Notes under the pieces: model-generated
Seen by the model: the letters and a program-made list of their open reading frames with translations, nothing else
Told to the model about the DNA's origin: nothing
The model's database searches: none
Made by a program: the position numbers and the translations under genes
Source: Dyella humicola
GTDB taxonomy: Bacteria; Pseudomonadota; Gammaproteobacteria; Xanthomonadales; Rhodanobacteraceae
Direction of reading: 5' to 3'
Assembly: GCF_026283945.1 (NCBI RefSeq)
Contig: NZ_JAPDPC010000001.1
Coordinates: 2,914,001-2,978,000, forward strand
DNA length: 64,000 bases
In this document: piece after piece, positions 8,838-17,983 of the stretch
Numbering within the stretch: position 1 is the stretch's first letter
How the letters are laid out: every line of letters starts with the position of its first letter

Positions 8838-9290
8838 ATGAGTCAGAGCAACGCTACGGCCTATCCCGTGACGCAACTGCTGACCGTTACGCGCAGCTTG
8901 GTGGAACTGACCGACCGTGCGGTGTCCGACAGCGAACTCTCGCATGCGGCAGCTGACGTACTGGTGTTCGCCGCGCGCCAGGCCGCCAAGCTGGTGGAAG
9001 ACGTCATCGGTGCCCGCCTGCATGACGCCGTCGTTACGCATGCCTTCGCGCAGTGCCCCATCAGTACCGACCTGGATCGGGTCCATGCGGATCTCGAGTG
9101 CCTGGCCGAGGCCGCGGGCATGATCCGCGCCTACGGCATCGGTTCGCAGTATCGGGCGCACCTTGCCTACCTCATGCGGTACGCCGCCGAATCGGCGTGC
9201 AATGCCCTGGAACGTGCCGACCGATCGATGGCCGAGGCCAGCGTCATGGCCAACGTGGTTGACCTGCCCGCAGTCACTGTGCGCAACTGA
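8838..9290 (+). CDS. Hypothetical protein, 150 residues
   Basis: I do not recognise this protein. It is a soluble, mainly helical and Ala-rich sequence with no signal peptide or membrane segment, and one cysteine (in AFAQCPIS). The ATG at 8838 was chosen because a GGGGGATCGGGAT purine stretch precedes it; an upstream in-frame ATG at 8805 is possible. Codon use and frame length look genuine. It stands alone between anr (divergent) and a convergent signal-peptide protein, with a 9-base-pair hairpin just downstream. Confidence 0.75.
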   Translation: MSQSNATAYPVTQLLTVTRSLVELTDRAVSDSELSHAAADVLVFAARQAAKLVEDVIGARLHDAVVTHAFAQCPISTDLDRVHADLECLAEAAGMIRAYGIGSQYRAHLAYLMRYAAESACNALERADRSMAEASVMANVVDLPAVTVRN

Positions 9291-9313
9291 CCCAAGCCAG
9301 GGCGCGCGCGTTT

Positions 9314-9338
9314 GACGGCAACGCCTCCGGTTGCCGTC
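9314..9338. terminator. Hairpin between convergent genes
   Basis: GACGGCAAC and GTTGCCGTC form a perfect 9-base-pair stem with a 7-base loop, located between two convergent genes. No U-tract follows on either strand, so it may act as a transcription barrier or an RNA 3'-end stabiliser rather than a classical intrinsic terminator. Confidence 0.4.
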
Positions 9339-9352
9339 CTGCCCGCCTCAGT

Positions 9353-10117
9353 TCATCCGCCTTTCTTCGCCGGGGCGCCCGCCTGCTCCAATGGGCCCAC
9401 CTGAACGTGACCGACCCAGCCGTCGAATACGTTGACCGCGGCGGCATCGACCGCCTGGATGACAAACTTGGCCGAGGGACAGCCGCTGGGCCCTGGTGCC
9501 TCCCGCGTGATCGCCCGATCGTCCTGCATGCAGTAATTGCCCCCGCTGTTGCTCAACCGGGTCAACTCGGCCATGCCCTGTGCATACCGCTGCTCCGCCC
9601 GCACCGCCGCGGTAGCGTCGCCATAGACTGGACGCATCGTGGCAAGCAGCGCGTCGGCAGCACGCCGCTCGTCCGTCGTTGCAGCGTTGTAGGCGGCGTC
9701 GTACGCGCGCTTGAAATCCGCGTTGGAACGCTCTGACGCCAGCGTCAGCCATGCCAGCGCCAGCGGGCGGTTCGCCGGCTGCTGATCGCCATTGAGCGCC
9801 ATGACACCAAGCACGTATTGCGCGGGCTTGCTGGCCCAGCTCGCCGCCGTGGTGAAAAATCGCTGCGCGTTCTGATAGCGATGCGTGCCGTACGATTGCG
9901 TGCCGAGGCAATAGTAGTAATCGCCCGGCAAGAAACGCTCTTCGCCACTCGCGCAGCTCGTGTTGGCCAGGTCGGCAGCGCTAGGGACGACATCGCCGCC
10001 CTGTTCCAATGGCGTGCTCGGCGTCTGCGCCACTGCCGGCACCGGCGCCAGCGCTGCAAGGGCAAGACTGATCGCCAGCCGCATGGGCCATACCCGCTTC
10101 CATGGGTGCGTGTTCAT
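9353..10117 (-). CDS. Exported Sel1/TPR-like hypothetical protein
   Basis: A 254-residue protein with a signal peptide (about 1-30, cleavage after AVAQ). A helical repeat region follows, with NAQRFFTTAASWASKPAQYVLGVMAL and ALAWLTLASE-like blocks typical of Sel1/TPR repeats. Cysteines in the mature part (NTSC, YYYC, NYC, SGC) could form disulfides. It is probably periplasmic, with an unknown partner. Met12 could also be the start, giving a shorter signal peptide. It is transcribed away from recC and no operon partner is seen. Confidence 0.8.
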   Translation of the reverse strand: MNTHPWKRVWPMRLAISLALAALAPVPAVAQTPSTPLEQGGDVVPSAADLANTSCASGEERFLPGDYYYCLGTQSYGTHRYQNAQRFFTTAASWASKPAQYVLGVMALNGDQQPANRPLALAWLTLASERSNADFKRAYDAAYNAATTDERRAADALLATMRPVYGDATAAVRAEQRYAQGMAELTRLSNSGGNYCMQDDRAITREAPGPSGCPSAKFVIQAVDAAAVNVFDGWVGHVQVGPLEQAGAPAKKGG

Positions 10118-10838
10118 GATGTTGCTCTCTCGATCGATGAGGTGAATGGCTATGACGATTCATCGTAACGGACAGTGCAACGGCCACGATGACAGCCTCC
10201 ATGCCTCAACAGCGCTGCATATTCTTGCGCTTGCGCGCACGAACCGCTGCCTTGCTCAAGGCCGTGCTCTGGAAGCGACCGGTCCTCGCGTTGAAAGACG
10301 ATGAGATTCGATGGCCATGCGCGCGTGCGCCAAGGCACCCGACCTGATGACGGAGCAAGTTCCGGCGAGCCGGGGAATTGGGTGGGCCGTCCCTCCTGGA
10401 CGGATGGCCACCCTGCGCGTCCGCACTCCGTCGCGGACCCTAGCGCGTGCCTGGCGGCACGCTCCCCCTTGATGGAGGCTCCCTCGAACTCCCCACGACT
10501 CTGAGTGGTGACGGACCTCCGACCAGCGTCGCGACCCGCCATCACCCCAACGAGGCTGAGGGCAAGTGTGGGGCAGGCCATCGGGCGTCTCCATGAGAAT
10601 GGTCTGAAATCACGTAAAGCCTGTCGCACTGGATGGGCGAAAGCCGGCACGCCCCATGCCAGCATTGGCGCTTGTCTTGGCAAGATCGGCCACGCACGCC
10701 AAGCGGCAAGGCGAACGTCGCCTTCCATCCCGACGTTCGCGTTCTCGAACGCTGAGAATGCGAACGGGCAGGATGCGCGACATCCTCCACCCGCTCGGCG
10801 AGAATGCCCCCCATGAGCCAAGCCGCCCCCTGCCTACC
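10118..10838. other. Gene-poor region upstream of recC
   Basis: About 720 bases without a supported gene. Small open frames exist on both strands, but none has a start with a ribosome site or recognisable sequence. The region contains several inverted repeats, including GCGTGCC/GGCACGC at 10445-10462, an imperfect GGCCGTCC/GGACGGATGGCC arrangement near 10385-10411, and a 13-base-pair palindrome at 10734-10766. It looks like accumulated palindromic repeats, perhaps with a decayed gene. Confidence 0.5.
10734..10766. repeat. 13-bp inverted repeat upstream of recC
   Basis: CGTTCGCGTTCTC and GAGAATGCGAACG are reverse complements except for one position, separated by 7 bases. It lies 73 bases before the chosen recC start. 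It could be an operator, an mRNA hairpin, or a remnant of a palindromic repeat family. Confidence 0.6.
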
Positions 10839-13800
10839 GTGAGCCACACCCTGGACTTGCCGCTTGAGTCGCCCATCGAACCAGGCCTGATGGTCATCCA
10901 TGGCAACCGCATGGAGGATCTGCGCGACCTTCTGATGGCCTGGCTGGCCCGTGCACCGCTACGTCCGCTGGAAGACGAGCTGATGCTTGTGCAGAGCAAC
11001 GGCATCGCGCAGTGGCTGAAATGGGCGCTGGCTCGTCCGGCTGGCGAGGGCGGCCTCGGCATCAGTGCGGCTATCGATGTGCAATTGCCCGGCCGGTTTC
11101 TATGGGCGGCCTATCGCAGCGTGCTCGGCCGCGAAGCCGTGGCAACGACGTCGCCGTTCGATAAGTCACGCCTGGCCTGGCGACTGTTGCGACTGCTACC
11201 TGAACACCTGCACGAACCCGATTTCGCCCCGCTACGCGAGTTTCTCAGCGACGACCCGGACGAGCACAAGCGCTTCCAGCTGGCCGAGCGGGTGGCCGAC
11301 CTGTTCGACCAATACCAGGTCTATCGCGCCGACTGGCTCGCCGATTGGGAGCAAGGCCGCTATCAACTTCGCGACGACCTGCGCAGCCGCCACACGCCGC
11401 TTGGCGATGACCAGCGCTGGCAGGCCCGGCTGTGGCAGCTCGTATTGGATGACGTGGGCGAGGAACGCCACAACCATCGCGCGGCGGTACATCATGCCTT
11501 CCTCGATCGCATCGGCAGCATGACGTCGCGGCCTGCCTCCTTGCCCCGACGCGTCGTGGTGTTCGGCATGTCCTCGCTGCCGCAGCAGACGCTGGAGGCA
11601 CTGACCGCGCTGGCTCGTTTCAGCCAGGTGATGCTGCTGGTCGCCAACCCCTGCCGCCACTACTGGGCCGACATCATCGAGGACCGTGAACTGCTTAAGG
11701 CGAACCAGCGGCGCCAGGCTGGGAAGCCGGGCCTACCGGCCGAGCCCCGCTACGAAGACCTCCATCTGCACGCCAATCCGCTGCTGGCGGCCTGGGGTCG
11801 CCAGGGCCGCGACTACATTCGACTGCTCGACGCCTTCGACAAACCGGAAGGCTACCGCCAGCGCTTCGCCGCCTGGAACCGCAGCATCGACCTGTTCGCC
11901 GATGCCGATGGCACTACGCTTCTGCGTCAGATCCAGCAGGCCATTCTCGATCTGGAGCCGCTGCCGCCCGCACCGTCGCAACGCAAAGCGTGGCGGACAA
12001 ACGATGCTTCGTTGCGTTTTCACGTCGCCCACAGCCCGCAGCGCGAGGTGGAAATTCTCCACGACCAGCTGCTGGCGATGTTCGCGGACGCGGGCCGCCA
12101 AGGCACGCCATTGTCGTCACGCGACGTGATCGTGATGGTGCCCGATATCCAGACCTACGCCCCGCATGTGCAAGCGGTATTTGGCCGGGTGCCCGCCGAC
12201 GATCCGCGGCACCTGCCCTACTCCCTGGCAGACCAACCGTCGCGTGGTGCAGTGCCTTTGATGGTGGCGCTTGAGCACCTGCTCTCGCTGCCAGACTCGC
12301 GCTTTGCGGTAAGCGATGTGCTGGACCTGCTCGATGTGCCTGCGCTGCGAACACGTTTCGATATCGACGAGGCCGGACTGCCAACGCTGAAACGCTGGAT
12401 CGAAGGCTCTGGCATTCGCTGGGGCCTGCACGGCAGCCAGAAGCAGAGCCTCGAATTGCCCGACATCGAGCAAAACAGCTGGCGCTTCGGCCTGCAGCGC
12501 ATGCTGCTCGGCTACGCCGTGGGCGATGCCGATACCTGGCAAGGCATCGCACCCTACGATGAAGTGGGCGGACTGGATGCGGCCATGATTGGGCCGATCA
12601 CCGAGCTTTTCGATCAACTGGAACGCTATTGGCAGTTGCTGCGTGAACCGGGCACGCCGACCCAGTGGCATGAGCGGCTGCAGATGCTGCTCGCCGATTT
12701 CTTCGCGGCGGACGATCCCGCCGACAGCGACCGACTGGCGCGCCTTGGCGATGCCCTCGACGCCTGGCAGCAAGCATGTACCGAGGCGGCCTTCGCGCAA
12801 CCCGTGCCCCTCGGCATCGTGCGCGAGCATTGGCTCAAGGCGATCGATGAAAGCCGCCTGTCGCAACGCTTCATGGGCGGTGCGGTGAGCTTCGGCACCC
12901 TGATGCCCATGCGTGCCATCCCGTTCCGCGTGGTGTGTCTGCTGGGCATGAACGACGGCGATTACCCGCGTCGCCAGGCGCCGGTCGACTTCGACCTGAT
13001 GGCGCAGCCTGGCCATGCGCGGCCCGGTGACCGATCCCGTCGCGAAGACGATCGCTACCTGTTTCTTGAGGCGCTGATCTCCGCACGCGATGCGCTTTAC
13101 ATCAGCTGGGTGGGTCGCAACGTGCGTGACAACAGCGCACTGCCACCCTCGGTGCTCGTCGGCCAACTGCGCGACTACGTCGCGGCCGGCTGGCATCGAG
13201 ACGGCGATGACGCAAACGATACTTCGACCGGCAAAGCGCTAATGGAGGCCATGACGACGGAGCACCCGCTGCAACCGTTCAGCCGACGATACTTCAGCGC
13301 CGATTCGAATGCTCACGTGTTCACCTATGCGCGCGAATGGCGGCAGGCGCATCGCACCCACGTCGCTGCGCATGGCGACAACGCGCTGGCGCGATGGGAA
13401 CCGGATGCTGCGCTCGGCATCGGCCAGCTGCAAGGCTTCCTCAACCGGCCGGTGCGCTACTTCTATAACCACCGCCTGAAAGTGCATTTCGCCGACCTGA
13501 AAGAAGAGACGTCCAATGACGAGCCGTTCGCGCTGAATGCGTTGGAGCGGCACGTCGCCAACGCAAGCGTGCTACGTGCGGCAGTGCAGGCGGGCGATAC
13601 CGACGAAGCGGTCGACGCTGCCGCTCGCCATCTCGCCGAACAGGGCTCCCTGCCGCCTGGCGGATTCGGCGAACTGCTGCGCGATACGCTGGCGCGGGAA
13701 ACCCGCGAACTGGCCGCCACCTGGCTCGCGACCTGCCGGCGATGGCCGCAGGCTGCCGACAAGATCGAGCTGCAGTACACCGCGCACGGCGTTCGAATCG

Positions 13801-14327
13801 AAGACTGGCTGACTGATCTGCGTATCGGTGACGAGACCCACTTCGTTCGCCTGGAGCTTGTCACCGGAAAACTGCGGCAAAAGGATGGCGGCCTTCGCCA
13901 TGACAAGCTGATCGGCGCCTGGTTGATCCACCTGCTCGCTCACGCCCACGGCTTGCGCCTGCAGACGCGCGTCGTCAGCGCGGATGCGCAAGTGCTGCTT
14001 CGCGTACTGGATAAGGCCGAAGCAACCCTGTGGACCGACAACCTGCTGGCAGCACTGCGCGAAGGAATGAACGCGCCGCTGCCGATAGCCCGCAAGACCG
14101 CCTATGCCTGGCTGCAGCATGCCAAGGACGAGGACAAGGCCCGCAAACAGGCCGAACTCGCCTACGCAGGCAGCGGCTTCAGCCAGATTCCCGGCGAAGT
14201 CGAGGAGGACGTCTGTCTCGCTCGCGCGTGGCCAAGCTTCGCCCGCATGGAGTCCGCCGGATTTACGGCTTGGCTGGAGCTCTACCGCCCCCTGATGGAT
14301 GTTGCCTCGCCGGGAGATGTCGCGTGA
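10839..14327 (+). CDS. recC: Exodeoxyribonuclease V gamma subunit (RecC)
   Basis: RecC subunit of the RecBCD helicase-nuclease, which resects double-strand breaks and recognises Chi. Near the start, VIHGNRMEDL and LMLVQSNGIAQWLKWAL match the RecC N-terminus, and the rest (1162 residues) has normal RecC length. The open frame extends back to 10656, but that part is Arg-rich and unlike RecC. I chose the GTG at 10839; ATGs at 10656, 10773 and 10890 are alternatives, and none has a strong ribosome site. The stop overlaps the recB start. Confidence 0.93.
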   Translation: MSHTLDLPLESPIEPGLMVIHGNRMEDLRDLLMAWLARAPLRPLEDELMLVQSNGIAQWLKWALARPAGEGGLGISAAIDVQLPGRFLWAAYRSVLGREAVATTSPFDKSRLAWRLLRLLPEHLHEPDFAPLREFLSDDPDEHKRFQLAERVADLFDQYQVYRADWLADWEQGRYQLRDDLRSRHTPLGDDQRWQARLWQLVLDDVGEERHNHRAAVHHAFLDRIGSMTSRPASLPRRVVVFGMSSLPQQTLEALTALARFSQVMLLVANPCRHYWADIIEDRELLKANQRRQAGKPGLPAEPRYEDLHLHANPLLAAWGRQGRDYIRLLDAFDKPEGYRQRFAAWNRSIDLFADADGTTLLRQIQQAILDLEPLPPAPSQRKAWRTNDASLRFHVAHSPQREVEILHDQLLAMFADAGRQGTPLSSRDVIVMVPDIQTYAPHVQAVFGRVPADDPRHLPYSLADQPSRGAVPLMVALEHLLSLPDSRFAVSDVLDLLDVPALRTRFDIDEAGLPTLKRWIEGSGIRWGLHGSQKQSLELPDIEQNSWRFGLQRMLLGYAVGDADTWQGIAPYDEVGGLDAAMIGPITELFDQLERYWQLLREPGTPTQWHERLQMLLADFFAADDPADSDRLARLGDALDAWQQACTEAAFAQPVPLGIVREHWLKAIDESRLSQRFMGGAVSFGTLMPMRAIPFRVVCLLGMNDGDYPRRQAPVDFDLMAQPGHARPGDRSRREDDRYLFLEALISARDALYISWVGRNVRDNSALPPSVLVGQLRDYVAAGWHRDGDDANDTSTGKALMEAMTTEHPLQPFSRRYFSADSNAHVFTYAREWRQAHRTHVAAHGDNALARWEPDAALGIGQLQGFLNRPVRYFYNHRLKVHFADLKEETSNDEPFALNALERHVANASVLRAAVQAGDTDEAVDAAARHLAEQGSLPPGGFGELLRDTLARETRELAATWLATCRRWPQAADKIELQYTAHGVRIEDWLTDLRIGDETHFVRLELVTGKLRQKDGGLRHDKLIGAWLIHLLAHAHGLRLQTRVVSADAQVLLRVLDKAEATLWTDNLLAALREGMNAPLPIARKTAYAWLQHAKDEDKARKQAELAYAGSGFSQIPGEVEEDVCLARAWPSFARMESAGFTAWLELYRPLMDVASPGDVA

Positions 14328-17300
14328 GCGCAAGCGCACCGCTCCAACCACTGCAGCTGCCGCTGTATGACATCCAACTCATCGAGGCGAGCGCAGGCAC
14401 GGGCAAGACGTGGACCATCGCAGCGCTTTATCTGCGCCTCGTGCTGGGTCACGGTCGCACTGACGGCGAGCCCTTGCTGCCCGCCCAGATCCTGGTGCTG
14501 ACCTTTACCAAGGCAGCCACGGCCGAGCTGCGTGAGCGCATTCGCGAACGCCTGAGCGAAGCCGCCGAGGCTTTCCGTCACGATCACGCGTCCGATGACT
14601 TCCTGCGCGAGCTCATCGCTGCCTATCCCGATGCCGATGCGCGCGCACGCGCCGCCAGGCAACTCGAGCTGGCCGCGCAATGGATGGACGAAGCGGCCAT
14701 CCACACCATTCATGCCTGGTGCCAGCGCATGCTGGGCCAACACGCTTTCGATAGCGGCCACGCTTTCGTGCAGGACACCGAGATCGACGAAAGCGAGCTG
14801 CTCGCCGAAACCGTCCGTGATTACTGGCGCACGTATTTTTTCCCACTCGACCGCCATGGCGCGGCGGTCGCTTCGCACTGGTGGAATAGTCCGCCGTCGC
14901 TGCTGAAGGCACTTCGTCCCCTGCTTCGCCGGCCGTTGCAAAACCTGCGCCTGGATGGCAAGCCGCTGCCCGATCCGCTACGCGCGCTCAGTGAATTCAG
15001 CCACAGCGTCGACGCATCGAGCACAGCCGAAGCCACTGCAAGGCGGCGCTGGCTGGAGAACGTGGAGCCGATTGAGAGCATGTTCGCCACTGCATTGGCT
15101 GCAGGTGCACTCAACGGCACCAAGATGAAGCGCGACAAGGTCATGGCGGAGCTGGTCCTGCTGCGCCAATGGTCTTCGGGACTAACCGATGCCGGCGAGA
15201 CCCTGAAGCGCTACACCCAGTCCGCGCTGGCCGCCGCCAAGAACAAGAACGCCGAACCGCTCGTCCACGACGCCTTCCTGGCCGTCGAAGCTTGCGTCGA
15301 GGCGCAGGCAAGACTTGTCCCGCTGCAGGCATCCATGCTGGCCCATGCCACCACCTGGGTAAGCCGGCGACTGGAACAGACCAAGCAACGTCGCTCCCAG
15401 CTCGGCTTCGACGACATGCTCAAGCGGCTTGACGGCGCATTGCACAGCCACGCCGGCGGCAGACTGGCCGACACCATCGCTAAGCAATACCCGATCGCTT
15501 TGATCGACGAGTTCCAGGACACCGACCCGCTACAGTGGCGCATCTTTCGCCGCATCTACGCCGGACGCGGGCCAACCGGCCTGCTGCTGATCGGCGATCC
15601 CAAGCAGGCCATCTATGGGTTCCGCGGGGCTGACATCCATACCTACCTGCGCGCCCGCGCCACCGCGCAGCAGCCAACCTGGACGCTCGACACCAATTAC
15701 CGTTCGACCCAGGCGCTGGTGAGCGCGGTCAACCGCATCTTCGAGCACGCCGACACCCACGTCGAGGGCGCCTTCGGCTTTGGACATGGCAGCAGCGCGT
15801 TGCCATTCCATCCGGTCGCCGCGCGTGGGCGGATCGATCGGCTTGTGCTTGATGGCCAACCGCTTCCACCGATGCATCTGGCCGTCGAAGACAAACCAGA
15901 AGCCATCAGCGGTTCGGCCTATGTCGACTTGATGGCTCGGCACGCCGCTGCCTACCTCGTGCAATTGCTGACAGCGGCACAGCAAGGACGCTGCGGCTTC
16001 ATGAGCCAGGACAACCAAGTCACGCCATTGAAGCCAGGTGATATCGCCATCCTCGTGCGCAACGGCACCGAAGCCGCGCGGGTACGTGATGAAATGCAGC
16101 GGCGTGGTCTCAAGAGTGTCTATCTATCCGATCGCGATTCAGTGTATGCCTCGGCCGAGGCCGCCGATCTGCTGCGCTGGCTGCAAGCCTGTGCAGATCC
16201 AGGGTCCGACCGCAGCATGCGCGCGGCCTTGGCCACACCGACACTGGGGCAAAGCGACGCGGAGCTGGACCGCCTCAATCTCGACGAGCATCACTGGGAA
16301 GCCTGTGGCGAGCGCTTCCGCCAATTGTATGACACGTGGCAGCGCCATGGCGTGCTGGCCATGCTCCACGATCTGCTGCATGCCTTCGATCTCCCCGCTC
16401 ACTTGCTCGTGCAGCCCGACGGCGAACGCGCGCTGACCAATCTGCTGCACTTGGCCGAACTGCTGCAGCACGCAGCCGCAAGCCTGGACGGCGATCATGC
16501 GCTGATCCGTTACCTGGCCGCGCAGATGGCCACGGCAATCGACCCGCTGGCGGAAACCGCGGAAGAGCAGATCGTGCGCCTGGAAAGCGAGGCCGCGCTC
16601 ATCAAGGTGGTGACCATTCACAAGTCCAAGGGACTGGAATACCCGCTGGTACTGCTGCCCTTCATCTGCTCCGCACGCGAGGTGAAACGCGATGACAGCT
16701 TTCTGTGGCATGACGCCGAAGGCGAACCCCAGATGGATCTGCGCGCCGACGACGCGGCACGCGCGCTCGCCGATCGCGAGCGCCTGCAGGAGGATCTTCG
16801 CCTGCTCTATGTCGCACTGACCCGCGCGCGCTATGCCTGCTGGCTGGGCATCGCTGGCGTGGGCGGCCCCAGGACAACGCCTCTGCACAAGTCCGCTTTT
16901 GGCCATGTGCTGTCCGGTGGCGAGGCGATCCAGCCGGGCGAGCTGATGCGCCGCCTCGATAGCTTGCGTGGAGGCCATCCGGACCTGCACATCGAGATGT
17001 TGCTGCAGCCCGAGCAGCATCTTCTCAGGACCGCCGAGGAAGACATTACCCCTCTGTGGGATGCGCGCATCTATACCGGCGGTGCCCAGGAACGCTGGTG
17101 GGTCGCAAGCTACAGCTCGTTGCGATATGCCGAGGCGGAACGGGTCCCGGTGCCCGCGCCGGAGACGGCAACGCAGGACGTTCTTATCGAGCTGGGCAGC
17201 AAGCAACCAGCCATGGCAGAGTTCCTGCCCATCCACGCGCAGGGCATGCACGCCTTCCACGCCGGCGCTGAGGCCGGCACCTTCCTGCACGACCTGCTCG

Positions 17301-17983
17301 AATGGGCGGCCGACGAGGGTTTCGTGACGGTTGCGGGTGACGCCAGCGGATTGGAAAAAGAAATCGCCCGACGCTGCCAACGGCGCGGCTGGCAAGCCGA
17401 CATTCCCCTGCTGTCGCGCTGGATGCCGGCCTTGCTTCGGACACACCTCGCCTTGCCCGATGGCGCATCGGCCAGCCTTGCCGGTGTGGATGGTTACTAC
17501 GCCGAAATGGAATTCTGGTTCGAGGCCCAACATGTCGACACGCTCGCGCTCGATCGGCTGGTCACCGCGCACTCGCTCAACGGCCAATCACGTACACCGT
17601 TGCTGCCCGAACGCATCAATGGACTACTCAAGGGCTTTATCGACCTGGTGGTCGAGCATCAGGGGCGTTACTACGTGATCGACTACAAATCGAACAAGCT
17701 CGGCAACGACGCCAGCGCCTATACCCCGGCGACCATGCGCGAATCAATCCTGCGCGAGCGCTATGACTTGCAGTACGCCATCTACACGCTGGCCCTGCAT
17801 CGCCAGTTACGCGCGCGCCTCCCGGGTTACGACTACGACCGTCATATGGGCGGCGTAGCGTACTTGTATCTGCGCGGTATCGACGACGCCGGCCATGGTG
17901 TTCATCAGGAGCGTCTGCCCTGGGCACTGATCGACGCGATGGATCGCCTGTTCGCCACGGGAGTGCACGCTCATGCGGCATGA
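14324..17983 (+). CDS. recB: Exodeoxyribonuclease V beta subunit (RecB)
   Basis: The 3'-5' helicase and nuclease subunit, 1219 residues. The start is the GTG overlapping the recC stop (GTGA), preceded by GGGAG. It has Walker A EASAGTGKT at about 21-29, Walker B with DEFQDTD, the UvrD-type motif VTIHKSKGLEYP, and a C-terminal RecB nuclease domain with GFIDLVV and DYKSNK supplying the catalytic Asp, Asp and Lys. No frameshift or missing catalytic residue was seen. Its 3' end overlaps recD by 11 bases. Confidence 0.97.
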   Translation: MSASAPLQPLQLPLYDIQLIEASAGTGKTWTIAALYLRLVLGHGRTDGEPLLPAQILVLTFTKAATAELRERIRERLSEAAEAFRHDHASDDFLRELIAAYPDADARARAARQLELAAQWMDEAAIHTIHAWCQRMLGQHAFDSGHAFVQDTEIDESELLAETVRDYWRTYFFPLDRHGAAVASHWWNSPPSLLKALRPLLRRPLQNLRLDGKPLPDPLRALSEFSHSVDASSTAEATARRRWLENVEPIESMFATALAAGALNGTKMKRDKVMAELVLLRQWSSGLTDAGETLKRYTQSALAAAKNKNAEPLVHDAFLAVEACVEAQARLVPLQASMLAHATTWVSRRLEQTKQRRSQLGFDDMLKRLDGALHSHAGGRLADTIAKQYPIALIDEFQDTDPLQWRIFRRIYAGRGPTGLLLIGDPKQAIYGFRGADIHTYLRARATAQQPTWTLDTNYRSTQALVSAVNRIFEHADTHVEGAFGFGHGSSALPFHPVAARGRIDRLVLDGQPLPPMHLAVEDKPEAISGSAYVDLMARHAAAYLVQLLTAAQQGRCGFMSQDNQVTPLKPGDIAILVRNGTEAARVRDEMQRRGLKSVYLSDRDSVYASAEAADLLRWLQACADPGSDRSMRAALATPTLGQSDAELDRLNLDEHHWEACGERFRQLYDTWQRHGVLAMLHDLLHAFDLPAHLLVQPDGERALTNLLHLAELLQHAAASLDGDHALIRYLAAQMATAIDPLAETAEEQIVRLESEAALIKVVTIHKSKGLEYPLVLLPFICSAREVKRDDSFLWHDAEGEPQMDLRADDAARALADRERLQEDLRLLYVALTRARYACWLGIAGVGGPRTTPLHKSAFGHVLSGGEAIQPGELMRRLDSLRGGHPDLHIEMLLQPEQHLLRTAEEDITPLWDARIYTGGAQERWWVASYSSLRYAEAERVPVPAPETATQDVLIELGSKQPAMAEFLPIHAQGMHAFHAGAEAGTFLHDLLEWAADEGFVTVAGDASGLEKEIARRCQRRGWQADIPLLSRWMPALLRTHLALPDGASASLAGVDGYYAEMEFWFEAQHVDTLALDRLVTAHSLNGQSRTPLLPERINGLLKGFIDLVVEHQGRYYVIDYKSNKLGNDASAYTPATMRESILRERYDLQYAIYTLALHRQLRARLPGYDYDRHMGGVAYLYLRGIDDAGHGVHQERLPWALIDAMDRLFATGVHAHAA

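Noticed and set aside
10206-10358. A 50-codon minus-strand frame with a TTG start and a basic end (ARKRKNMQRC)
   Set aside because: No ribosome site, no ATG or GTG, and no recognisable family; the basic tail alone is not enough evidence.
10150-10821. A 223-codon minus-strand open frame upstream of recC
   Set aside because: Its composition looks like a GC-rich shadow frame, there is no ribosome site, and the repeats in the DNA explain the open frame better.
10813-10842. A nine-codon leader peptide frame ending in a GTGA overlap with the chosen recC start
   Set aside because: Too short to separate from chance, with no ribosome site or attenuator structure.
16139-17587. A 482-codon minus-strand open frame opposite recB
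   Set aside because: RecB motifs on the plus strand are complete; the antisense frame has no support.
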